NCBI GenBank assembly: GCA_036250195.1
Contig: JAVHZZ010000011.1
Coordinates: forward strand, 55,552,811-55,616,810
Origin: Mixophyes australis
Lineage: Eukaryota; Chordata; Amphibia; Anura; Limnodynastidae
Length of the DNA stretch: 64,000 nt
Direction: 5' to 3'
The notes under the pieces are model-generated. The model was not told the DNA's origin. It saw only the letters and a program-made list of their open reading frames with translations, and did not search any database. A program made the translations under genes and the position numbers. Shown here piece by piece: positions 18,746-28,798 of this stretch; the first letter of the stretch is position 1; every line of letters begins with the position of its first letter.

Positions 18746-20527
18746 TCATTTGATGGTGATGTTTGAGGGTGCCATCAGGGCTAGTTCCCACTTTGTGAAT
18801 CTAGCTGAAGAAACATGTCTGGTTTGGGCTGAATTTAACAGAGCTGATACAGCATGGGGTGTACAGACAGTTGAATTATGTCCTAATACTACGTCTTCGC
18901 TTCTACTTACCAGAAGAGCAGTTGCTGCTACACTTCTGAGACATGTTGGGAGTGATCTTGCCACAGTGTCCAATTGTGCACTGTAGTATGCTACCGGTCT
19001 GCTAGCGTTACCATGTTTCTGTGTGAGGACACCTGCTGCACAACCATCAGCTTCCGTACAGTATAGCTCAAAAGGCTTTTCATAATCAGGTATTCCCAAT
19101 GCAGGTGCTCTAGTCAGACTATCTTTAAGATAAAAGAACGCTTGCTCTGACTCTTCTGTGTGTACAACACGTTCTGGTTTTGAGGAAGAGACTAGCTCCT
19201 GCAATGGTAATGCCAGAATAGAAAAACCTGGGTTCCAGGATCTACAGTATCCACACATCCCCAGGAAAGTACGAATCTGCTTCTGGCTCTGTGGCAGAGT
19301 CATGTGTTGTATGGCCTCAATCCTGTCGGTTGTCAGGTGTCTTAGCCCCTTGGTGAGGCAGTGTCCTAAGTATTTGACCTTAGTCTGACATGGCTGTAAT
19401 TTATCCTTTGCCACCTTGTGCCCTGTTTGTGAGAGATGAAGCAACAACAATTTAGTATCATGTAAACATGACATAAAAGAATCAGAGCACAACAACAAAT
19501 CGTCCACATATTGAATTAGAACAGACCCATTGCGGGGTTGAAAGGATTGCAAACAGTCATGTAAGGCTTGGGAGAAAATACTGGGCCTGTCAATGAACCC
19601 CTGAGGCAATCTGGTCCATGTGTATTGCAATTCCCTGTAGGAGAATGCAAATAGGTATTGGCAGTCAGGGTGAAGAGGAACTGAGAAGAAAGCAGAACAT
19701 AGGTCAATGACAGCAAAATGCCTAGCAGACGGTGGAATCTGCATGAGGATGACAGCTGGATTCGGCACTATGGGGAATTGGCTCTCAACAACTTTATTAA
19801 TTCCCCTTAAGTCCTGGACTAATCTGTAGCCCCTCCCCCCACTCTTCTTCACAGGGAAAATGGGACTATTTGCTGTGCTTAATGTACGAATTGAAATCCC
19901 CTGTTGTAACAGCCTTTCAATAACAGGATATACCCCTAGTTCCACCTCTGGTTTTAATGGATACTGTGGGATTTTTGGAGCTATCCTACCACTTTTTAGA
20001 TTTACCATGACAGGGGCTACGTTTGCCATCAGTCCAGTGTCCTGTCCATCTCTGGTCCATAGTGAACCCGGTATTTCCAGCAACATCCCTTTTACTTGAG
20101 ATGGACTTTGTTTTATAACAGTACAGTGTAACATTAACCTTTGAGGGGTGTCCAATATATCATGTACCTCATGAGCGACCTTCTCGGGTATATCTAAAAA
20201 CACACACTCTGAAGTACAGTATATGACACATCCCATTTTACATAACAAGTCTCTCCCTATCAAGTTAGTAGGAGCCGCTGCAGCCAAGAGAAACGAATGC
20301 TTAGTATGCAGGGGCCCGATAGTAACTTCTGTGGGTTTAGTTATAGGATAATGTAACACTCTTCCCGTTACCCCCATAGCTGGAATAGTATTACTGGTCA
20401 CCTGCAGATTAAAAGGAGAAGTTATCACAGATCTGGCCGCCCCTGTATCTACAAGAAAAGTTTGTTTCCTACCAGCTATGTCAACTATCAATGTTGGTTC
20501 TTCTCTCTGACTCTCAGTTAACCTCAC
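18746..20527 (-). pseudogene. pol: ERV1 pol: protease and reverse transcriptase
   Basis: 593-codon open frame. Protease has FLVDTGAARSVI near residues 25-36 and a GRDLL motif. RT shows FPVKKSGGRGYRLVQDLR, the motif A region AVIDLCSAFFSVPL, LPQGF, and the catalytic YVDDLLLCS. The connection domain follows. The frame ends as the RNase H domain would begin. Gag (ending 20596) is in another frame, so expression would have needed a shift or the frame was lost by mutation. Confidence 0.85.
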
Positions 20528-20595
20528 TGGCTGTAAACTACAGGTATGACTTGACCCCTAGCGCTGACTATCATTTTCCCGCGCAATATTTGCTG

Positions 20596-22035
20596 CTATA
20601 ACATGCTCAGGTAGCTGTGTGTTCTCTTGCCTATGTGTGTTTCTCCGTGGAGGATACCTATATGATTCCCCCTTGATGTTTCTTTCCTTGCTTCTGGACA
20701 GAATCTCCTTATGTGTCCCTCTTTATGACAGCGAAAACATACCATTACCTTTTTACTTGTGTTGTATGCTTGGTATGTTTGTGGTTGTGTGCGTATTCCC
20801 TCTAAAGCCTGAATACTCACCGTCATCAACCTATCACCTTTCTCTTCTTTCTTTCTAAAGATATTTTTGTCATGTTCCACAGCAGACTCCCTAAGAGAGT
20901 CTACTGTGATACCTCTCCAATTAGGTAATGAGGTTTGTACTCTGGTTTTTAAATTTTCCCTAAGACCATCCATTAACACCCCTCCAGCTACTTCCCTGTG
21001 ATGTGGATCCTCTCTTATGTTAGTTACTCTCGTAAAGTGTGTCATCGATGCTAGAGCCCTAGAAAAATAGTCCGCTGCTGTTTCACTATCCTTTTGCTTA
21101 ATGGTGAAAATTTTACTCCAATTTACCACTACTGGAAAATAGATGGCTAAATGTTTGACAATTTGTTCTATATTCTCTTGGTTAATCTCATCCGTCAAGG
21201 TGTCATCCTTATCCAACAAACAATCTTTAATAAATTTTTCTATGTCAGTATTGGGAGGAAGACACGCCCTCAACACTACACGCCAATCCTTATTGGTTGG
21301 TTTGTGTGCATTTCCTAAGTCTTTAACAAATTTCTGACACTTAGCCAACTCCTTTCTAGGATCTGGGAATTCGGTCATAATGGAACGTAATTCTGATCTA
21401 GTCCAGGGACAATGCATTGTAACGTTTTTTAAAGGAACTACACCATCCTTGTCCGCCTTCCCATTGGGAACTAATATTGTGCGGACTGGATACGTACCCA
21501 CTGGTTCACTGTCTTCAGAAGTATCTACAGGATTTGCTGTTTCAGTATTTTGAATGTTATCCCTCCTAGTGGTCACACTACTCTCACCTATCTCAGCCAT
21601 TGCCCCCTTTCCATACTTACACTGAACCTCTAACATATTAACAGCATGGGCAATGGCTGAAATTACTGTGGGTTCATCCTCTTCTTCAGAAACACTTGCT
21701 TTAAACTGACTGAAAACAGGATATAACTTAGCAATTTAGCTCTGCCACGTGTTGCTGTCCATTTGCCACAATTTTAAACAGTCATTATGTCTATTTCTCA
21801 CTTTTGTTGACTTTATCAACCACACTTTATCTTTTACGTTATTTAGTACCTCTGAATTAAAACTCCCTATTGTTGGGAAAGGAATATCACACTCCTTGGT
21901 CATCTTGACCCACGTGTCGCAATACGCCGTAGTGTATGCATCATATTTCTTAAACATAAGGTACCTAGCTGACCCCAGCGGTCCTTCCTTAGGCAGCACA
22001 ACTTCAACCATCTCTAGCGTTTGCTTCGCACCCAT
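20596..22035 (-). pseudogene. gag: ERV1 gag
   Basis: Starts MGAKQ at 22035, a good N-myristoylation context for a matrix protein. An in-frame stop at 21738-21736 separates it from the rest, which stays in the same frame down to 20596. The capsid segment contains an MHR-like stretch (DSETAADYFSRALASM). One CX2CX4HX4C knuckle, CFRCHKEGHIRRFC, lies near the C-terminus. The single knuckle and MGA start fit a class I retrovirus. Inactive because of the stop. Confidence 0.8.
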
Positions 22036-22214
22036 TGTGAAAACAACCTATTTCTCAACGCTATGCAAAAAGACTTTTTACCTGTTCTCCTTTCAAACAG
22101 AACCTACTAGAGATGTTTTTATCCGTGGATGGTTTCACAGGCTACACCCGAACACCTCCTAACACAGAAAAATCACTATGGATAACAGAAATATCAGCTC
22201 CTCGATATCCTGGC
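22036..22214 (-). other. ERV1 leader next to gag
   Basis: Untranslated leader immediately upstream of the gag ATG on the minus strand. It continues at 33532 after the PLE insertion. No coding signal. Confidence 0.6.
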
Positions 22215-22228
22215 TCTCCACAAAATCT

Positions 22229-22859
22229 ATAAAAAAAAGCATGCATTAATAATAGAGCTCCATATAAAAATAAAAATAAAAACATAAAAATATATAGGAA
22301 AGGTCCTCCGCATATAGTGTAGCTTCGTGGTAAGCAATAGTGCATTAAAAAATCCTCATAGATAAAGGGGAGTTCAAGTTCCAAAGGTCACGTATAAGAA
22401 CTAATGAAGATGGTATATGTAATATCTCAAAAAAAGGGGGGGTTCTTACCACCTTCTTCACGGATTCAAATGATGTCTCTGATAAATCCTCTCCTTGGAG
22501 ATGGCTTAAGGTCCAGTTGGAATTGGAATAGACCAGAGTGTCTTACCACTGTCTGGACCCTCCGGAGGGATAATGAACGTATACTGATCTCGGCAATGAA
22601 CCTAATCGTCCTGCAGGTGCTGCAGCTGTCAGTAGTCGTTTCCACTATAGGTGATCCCACTCAGGCGTCCCTCGGAAACAATTACAAGGTAAGGATCATG
22701 CTATTCACTTGATGAAAGACGAAGGAGCTAAGGTCACAGTAATATTGTTATGACTCCTTCTCCATATATGACACCAATGTATCCGGACAAGAGTATTAGA
22801 TATAGCTGACGCGTTTCGTCCTGTAAACTCAGGACTTTCTCAAAGCTAATTCACCAACA
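22229..22859 (-). repeat. PLE left unit, truncated terminal repeat
   Basis: 631 bp matching the first 631 bp of the PLE terminal repeat, inverted. It ends abruptly after a T-run (plus strand ataaaaaaaagc), beside the TSD. It contains a hammerhead-like site at 22803-22848. Confidence 0.85.
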
Positions 22860-23979
22860 GTACTTGCTCCTATTTAAAGAGCCTATAGGCGTGACCATTA
22901 TTAAAACAGTCTCAGTCTTAAAGTGAACTTTCTCATTTTCTTTGGTTAGATCATCCGTTTCTGTTTCCATTTAGGGCTTTGTTTATTTGTCTTATTCTCC
23001 ATTTAGGGCTTTTGTTTCTTTATCGGCTTTTCCATATCGGTATAGTAAAAATCCCAAAGTAATTCTGTTATAGCTTTTCATATATGTCGGATATGAGTAT
23101 ATTTATCTGTATGGGTATATTTAGGTCTCCGTCTCACACACAGATATGATCCACATTGTCTCACATATCAAATCAAAAAAATATATATATATATATAAGT
23201 TTTCTTTCACCCTTCAGAGCCTAATTGCCTTTTCTAACTCAAAGGTTTAGATAAAAGTGTGTATATATATACATATAGATCTCCCAAATATCATATTTAG
23301 TAGTAGGGATGGTATATAAATATGACATAGTGATCATATTCCATTGAGTTCTATAGGTCTCCGGAATTCAAATATATATATATTTTGCGGTTTTCTACTC
23401 ACATGGAGACAAAAATCAATCAATTCTCCTTCGACTCCCATATTTAGTATTGGAGTCCTCTTATTACATAGGTGCTTTACCAGTCTAAAAATATTTACAG
23501 AAAATACACCTCAAAGGGGTCCTGGTGGGAATGCTTGGGGTCTAAAAACTGTCGTCCCCCGCATATATAGGTATGTTTCATGTCTCATAATATATTGTGG
23601 TACTCCACATGTATGTCAAACTCACATCTTGTGGTATGGTATACTGTTTCACATATAGATCGGCCATCTCTATATATGTATATATACACACATATTCTCA
23701 TCGACATGTATAAATAATCCATATACTCCAATAAATCAATATATACATATATATACGCAACTTATCCCATTTATATTATAGGGTAAATTCCATTCATCTA
23801 TATGAGGTCTACTTAAACAAAGAAATATATTATGAAGCATTCTACCTACACATAGGAGATGTGTCCCCATATAAGTATACATGAAAAAAATCATCGAAAA
23901 GGGACTAGATGTTGGATAAATAGTATACAAAAGGTTTAGATAAGTTCATATTCTCCTCTTTAAAGAGAGAGGTATTGCA
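22860..23979 (-). other. PLE left unit 3' noncoding region
   Basis: About 1.1 kb of AT-rich untranslated DNA with (TA)n runs at 23178-23198. It is the inverted counterpart of 31285-32404. Small open frames here have no support. Confidence 0.7.
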
Positions 23980-26589
23980 CTATTCCATACCATAAAAGTC
24001 TAGTGCTTCATTCAAGCCCTTTGGAGAAAGGGTCCCCATTTTGAATATCCATGAGGATTCACAAAGGCACAGTCTCTTGAATCTATCACCTTTCCTCGTA
24101 GTCACGGATACATGTTCTAGGCCAACTACCTTAAGGCACTCCGGATCTCTTGCATGGACTTCGGAATAGTGTCTTGAAACACTATGGGTTGAGAGACCGT
24201 TAAGTATATTCTGCCTATGCTCACGGAACCTAGTTTTTAGGGGTCTAATGGTACGGCCAACATATTGGAGTTTACAACCACACTCCAACATGTATATGAT
24301 GTATGAGGTATCACAATTGATGAAGGATTTGATTGAGAATTCTGTTCCACAGGATTCAGATATTACCTTGACTGTTCTATTCATGACATGTCTACATGTT
24401 AGACATCGTGATTTCCCACACTTATAGCACCCATTGGGTTTATTAGGGAACCATGTGTCCCTCTGATTCTTGTGAGTCTGTTTCAACATACTCGGAGCCA
24501 ACATTCTTTTCAGATCTAAATTTTTCTTAAATATGACTTGAGGTAGGTCCTCTAAGACACTTTTTAATATATTGTCTTCTTTTAAAATACTAAAATTCTT
24601 TTTAACAATATTACGGATCTGCTTAGATTTGATGTTATAAGTGGAAATAAAAGCTGGATCACTTTTTTCAAATACTTTATTTTTCTTTCGTCCATCTGAA
24701 GATTTTAACAGGACATTCCTATTTAGGGAGGAAGCATAAGAAGCAGCTTCCTTAAGTAAGTTTTCGGGATAACCCCTTTCCTTAAAATTATTAAGCATCT
24801 TATGGGATTGGTTCAAGAAATCAGTATCTTCGGAACAATTTCTTCTCAATCTCCCTAATTGTCCCCTGGGTATATTATCAACCCATGGACGATGATGTCC
24901 ACTTTCATAATGTAAATAGTTGCACACATCCACCAATTTGTTATAATTAGAAGTCAGAACTCTATTTCCACAAGCTACTACTGTAACATCTAAAAAGTGA
25001 ATAGTTTCTCTATTAAAAGTATGGGTGAATTTCAGATTATATGTGTTATTATTCAAAAAACCTACAAATTCCAATACCGAATCCAAACTACCATTCCAAA
25101 CAAAAAACAAATCATCAATGAATCGGCCGTATAGGACCAGGTTCGCGCTAAAGGGGCCACTCCAAATGAGTTCGTTTTCTAATTGCCCCATGTATATATT
25201 GGCAAAACTTGGCGCGAACCTGGTCCCCATCGCCGTGCCCAGGGTCTGTAAATAAAACCGGTTTTCAAACAAAAAATAGTTGTGAGTTAAAATAAACTTA
25301 ATCGAGTCCAAAATAAAAAGACGTCTAGCTGCTGGGATGCTCTCATCTTTATCCAAGATCTCTCTGACAGCTTCTATGCCTCCCTGATGAGGTATATTGG
25401 TGTATAGCGCCTGGACATCTAGTGTAAGAAAGGCATACTCTGGTCTCCATTCTATTTGATTGACAATATTTAAAAATTGAATGGTATCTTTAATGTAAGA
25501 AGGCAAACCAGGAATAAATTTCTGCAAATAATGATCAACAAAAAATGAAAGGTTGGAGGTAAGAGAACTAATTCCCGATATAATAGGGCGTCCAGGTGGT
25601 GAAACTAAAGTCTTATGAATTTTAGGGAGGTGGTAGAATATTGGGATAACCGGAAATTCTGTATACAGAAAATTATATTCATCTTTTAAGATAACATTAT
25701 TTACCAAAGCTGTAGATAGTAATTTTTTAAGTTCAATCTGAAATCCTCCAGTCGGATCTCTCTGTAATAATTGATAACACGATGTGTCCTCTAGTTGCCT
25801 AAAAGCTTCATTAACATATGACTCCCGGTCCATAACTACCACCCCCCCACCCTTATCAGCTGATCTTATCACTAAAGAGGTATCCCTCTGCAATTCCTTT
25901 AGAGCTTGTTTTTCTTTTGGATGTAAGTTGGAATGATATCTATAATTACCTACACGGGTCTCCCCTGTTGTTTTAGCAGTCCCTATTTTCTTGTTTCTAC
26001 TATTTCCATGACATATAGATGTAAAATCACTCAGAGTCTTATTGTAGAAAATTGTAATAGCTGAGCTTTTCTGATTCAACGGAAAGAAATTGGACTGGCG
26101 TTTAAAAATAGAACCAGGAACTCCCTTTAGGGTATCCTTAGGATTATCTCCATTATTAATGTCAAATATGGGGGTGCAGCTAGTATCCTCTATTCCATTC
26201 TCCTCCCATAGAGTCTCGAGGATATCCAGACTCCCCTGATCTTCACTATCTAAGATGATGGGGGCTGCATACTCAGAATCTTTTTTTAGGTTTTTCATAG
26301 CAAAGTATCTTTTTCTACATAGTGTACGTACATACTTATTGAGATCTATAAATAGGTCAAATAGGTTTGGCTCTTTAGTTGGGGCGAAATTCAAGCCTCT
26401 AGATAATAATCTAGTTTGATAAGGGGTGAGTTCTTTTTTAGAGAGGTTAAATATCCCTCTAGGCTCTACCTTACCCTCATCCTTCTTACATTGTTCTCCC
26501 CGTCCTCTCTTTCCTCTGATTCTCTTCTTCTTTTGGGCGTCTTCGGATATAGCGGGTGGTAAGGATTGTGATGCAAACCCACTTTCCAT
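23980..26589 (-). CDS. PLE reverse transcriptase with GIY-YIG endonuclease (left copy)
   Basis: 869-residue Penelope-type polymerase. It is identical to the right copy in the translation; one synonymous difference (Ala codon near 25198) was noticed. Motifs are ADKGGGVVVMD (244-254), LPKIHK (321-326), the motif A aspartate at 391 (DVQALYTNIP), AMGTRFAPSFAN (453 on), catalytic FIDD (490-493), a CxxC...CxxC linker (C721, C724, C729, C732) and a GIY-YIG nuclease (about 762-850, IIYML...YVGRTIRPLKTRF, catalytic Glu about 844). The upstream promoter, terminal repeat and ORF1 are missing because this unit is 5' truncated, so it is probably not expressed on its own. Confidence 0.93.
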   Translation of the reverse strand: MESGFASQSLPPAISEDAQKKKRIRGKRGRGEQCKKDEGKVEPRGIFNLSKKELTPYQTRLLSRGLNFAPTKEPNLFDLFIDLNKYVRTLCRKRYFAMKNLKKDSEYAAPIILDSEDQGSLDILETLWEENGIEDTSCTPIFDINNGDNPKDTLKGVPGSIFKRQSNFFPLNQKSSAITIFYNKTLSDFTSICHGNSRNKKIGTAKTTGETRVGNYRYHSNLHPKEKQALKELQRDTSLVIRSADKGGGVVVMDRESYVNEAFRQLEDTSCYQLLQRDPTGGFQIELKKLLSTALVNNVILKDEYNFLYTEFPVIPIFYHLPKIHKTLVSPPGRPIISGISSLTSNLSFFVDHYLQKFIPGLPSYIKDTIQFLNIVNQIEWRPEYAFLTLDVQALYTNIPHQGGIEAVREILDKDESIPAARRLFILDSIKFILTHNYFLFENRFYLQTLGTAMGTRFAPSFANIYMGQLENELIWSGPFSANLVLYGRFIDDLFFVWNGSLDSVLEFVGFLNNNTYNLKFTHTFNRETIHFLDVTVVACGNRVLTSNYNKLVDVCNYLHYESGHHRPWVDNIPRGQLGRLRRNCSEDTDFLNQSHKMLNNFKERGYPENLLKEAASYASSLNRNVLLKSSDGRKKNKVFEKSDPAFISTYNIKSKQIRNIVKKNFSILKEDNILKSVLEDLPQVIFKKNLDLKRMLAPSMLKQTHKNQRDTWFPNKPNGCYKCGKSRCLTCRHVMNRTVKVISESCGTEFSIKSFINCDTSYIIYMLECGCKLQYVGRTIRPLKTRFREHRQNILNGLSTHSVSRHYSEVHARDPECLKVVGLEHVSVTTRKGDRFKRLCLCESSWIFKMGTLSPKGLNEALDFYGME

Positions 26590-26676
26590 CCCGGACTTTT
26601 CTCTAAAAAATCAGTGTTGGTAATATCTCCAGGTTCCTTTTGTTTCGGTCTGGCTCCTAAATCATACGGCCGACCC

Positions 26677-27789
26677 TGTTGGTGAATTAGCTTTGAGAAA
26701 GTCCTGAGTTTACAGGACGAAACGCGTCAGCTATATCTAATACTCTTGTCCGGATACATTGGTGTCATATATGGAGAAGGAGTCATAACAATATTACTGT
26801 GACCTTAGCTCCTTCGTCTTTCATCAAGTGAATAGCATGATCCTTACCTTGTAATTGTTTCCGAGGGACGCCTGAGTGGGATCACCTATAGTGGAAACGA
26901 CTACTGACAGCTGCAGCACCTGCAGGACGATTAGGTTCATTGCCGAGATCAGTATACGTTCATTATCCCTCCGGAGGGTCCAGACAGTGGTAAGACACTC
27001 TGGTCTATTCCAATTCCAACTGGACCTTAAGCCATCTCCAAGGAGAGGATTTATCAGAGACATCATTTGAATCCGTGAAGAAGGTGGTAAGAACCCCCCC
27101 TTTTTTTGAGATATTACATATACCATCTTCATTAGTTCTTATACGTGACCTTTGGAACTTGAACTCCCCTTTATCTATGAGGATTTTTTAATGCACTATT
27201 GCTTACCACGAAGCTACACTATATGCGGAGGACCTTTCCTATATATTTTTATGTTTTTATTTTTATTTTTATATGGAGCTCTATTATTAATGCATGCTTT
27301 TTTTTATACATTTTTCTCTACTGGAACCGGGACGCCAATAGATGTATTCCGTCTAGCGCTATCTATGCAAGCAGTATTTTCTCTCGTGCCCGGGCATTTT
27401 TCTTTCCCCTCTTTCCTTCCCTTCCTCCAATGATAGAACATGCATGTTCTTGTGTATCAGGGTAATACTGTCTGGTTATTTGTTTAATATTTTAATATAT
27501 TCATGTGATGTAACCTAAATAAATACTACATGTGTTTTTCACTACATTAGGCTATTCCTATTATATTGCATGATACTGCATTTGAAAAAACATACATTCA
27601 GCGTGAAGAGAATTAGAAACACAGGTCTTCCCAGCGCTTGACATTTTTTGTATATATTGTTTCAACTTAACGATCTGATGAGTCGTAGTTCAAGCTGCAG
27701 GGTTTTCCATGTGATATTTATACTATAGAGAATATATTCTGGTCCGCTAGCGCCGAGGGCGATTCCTTAGAGAATCTTGTTTTTTGTGG
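26677..27789 (+). repeat. PLE right unit, 5' terminal repeat (pLTR)
   Basis: 1,113 bp, same length as 32405-33517 and apparently almost identical. It begins TGTTGGTGAATTAGC with the hammerhead-like site 11 bp in. Hydrophobic open frames inside (for example 27152-27433) recur in each repeat copy but look accidental. Confidence 0.88.
26688..26733 (+). ncRNA. Hammerhead-like ribozyme site in PLE repeat
   Basis: Layout of a type I hammerhead: stem I tagct/agcta, stem II GTCCTG/CAGGAC, then GAAACGCGTC with the GTC cleavage triplet and a minimal stem III. The first core strand reads TTGAGAA instead of CTGATGA, so catalysis is doubtful. Hammerheads in PLE terminal repeats are established. Equivalent sites lie at 32416-32461 and, inverted, at 22803-22848. 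Confidence 0.55.
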
Positions 27790-27839
27790 TTACCTTTTGC
27801 TCATCATCCCTCTGGCAGCTGAAGCAGATTCCAGATAAA

Positions 27840-28364
27840 ATGGCCGAGTTCACATGTTATACAGAGAGAATCAATAGGAGAGATCAATATTTGAGATCTT
27901 TTAAAATAGATACTAAGAATGAGAGAGATAGAAATTCAGATGATCTATCGAGGCCTTTTTTTGAATTAGAAGATCTCCTCAAAGTTGAGATGAGACATTG
28001 GTGGGACAGCGTTTCATTACAGAAATATATAGACGCTAAACGTATCCCGAGAGGTCTGAGGATAGTGAAAAATCTCTCTATTAATGATAACCCAGGACTT
28101 TTAGAAAAATGGAATGGGATTTTAGACAATTGTTCTTTATCCCTTATGAAATTATTGGTGGAATATAGGGAAGAAAAAGTGAGGGAAACCACGGAACTTA
28201 TTGATAATATAAAAACATCCCTGGATCCCTTTAAAGATAGTAGAGAATTTAAAGAAAGAGACTCAGCTGTCAATAGGAGAATTGAGAGATTCGAACAAGA
28301 TCTGGTAGAGAAAAAAACTAGAAAGTTTGAGAGGGATAAGACAGATTACGAGTCGGACAGGTGA
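27840..28364 (+). CDS. PLE ORF1, first segment
   Basis: 174-residue charged protein beginning MAEFTCYTER, 50 nt after the terminal repeat. The C-terminal half is rich in E/K/R with heptad-like spacing (VEYREEKVRETTELIDNIK and ERDSAVNRRIERFEQDLVEKK), suggesting a coiled coil. No known catalytic motif. The stop at 28362-28364 is overlapped by an open -1 frame (28340-28798), so ORF1 may continue there by a shift, or a mutation split it. A nucleic-acid-binding or assembly role is a guess. Confidence 0.6.
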   Translation: MAEFTCYTERINRRDQYLRSFKIDTKNERDRNSDDLSRPFFELEDLLKVEMRHWWDSVSLQKYIDAKRIPRGLRIVKNLSINDNPGLLEKWNGILDNCSLSLMKLLVEYREEKVRETTELIDNIKTSLDPFKDSREFKERDSAVNRRIERFEQDLVEKKTRKFERDKTDYESDR

Positions 28365-28798
28365 GGACCTATAATAAAAGAGTCCGGAAATCTAATTATG
28401 TGGATAGACCGCCATATAAGGAAACATGGAGGGACAATAATAAAATAAATAGGTTCCAATCCCACTCAAGAAATAGATATCAATATGGGGGAGAGAGTAG
28501 AACCAAGTTTAGGAATTACAGTCCTAAACGTCCATACCATCGAACTCCCCGTAGGAATGATATGGTAATTGACAGTAGAAATGATCTGGGTCGGCCGTAT
28601 GATTTAGGAGCCAGACCGAAACAAAAGGAACCTGGAGATATTACCAACACTGATTTTTTAGAGAAAAGTCCGGGATGGAAAGTGGGTTTGCATCACAATC
28701 CTTACCACCCGCTATATCCGAAGACGCCCAAAAGAAGAAGAGAATCAGAGGAAAGAGAGGACGGGGAGAACAATGTAAGAAGGATGAGGGTAAGGTAG
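28361..28798 (+). CDS. PLE ORF1, second basic segment
   Basis: 145-codon open frame in the -1 frame relative to 27840-28364, with no ATG near its start (open from 28340). Very rich in R, N, Y and P (repeated RN, YSPKRPYHRTPRR), like disordered RNA-binding tails. It overlaps the start of ORF2 by 124 nt. Best read as the C-terminal half of ORF1. Not annotatable as an independent protein. Confidence 0.5.
   Translation: MRTYNKRVRKSNYVDRPPYKETWRDNNKINRFQSHSRNRYQYGGESRTKFRNYSPKRPYHRTPRRNDMVIDSRNDLGRPYDLGARPKQKEPGDITNTDFLEKSPGWKVGLHHNPYHPLYPKTPKRRRESEEREDGENNVRRMRVR

Noticed and set aside
27152..27465. Hydrophobic open frames in the PLE terminal repeat
   Set aside because: They recur only because the repeat recurs (32880-33193); T-rich low-complexity DNA, and two overlapping frames are equally open.
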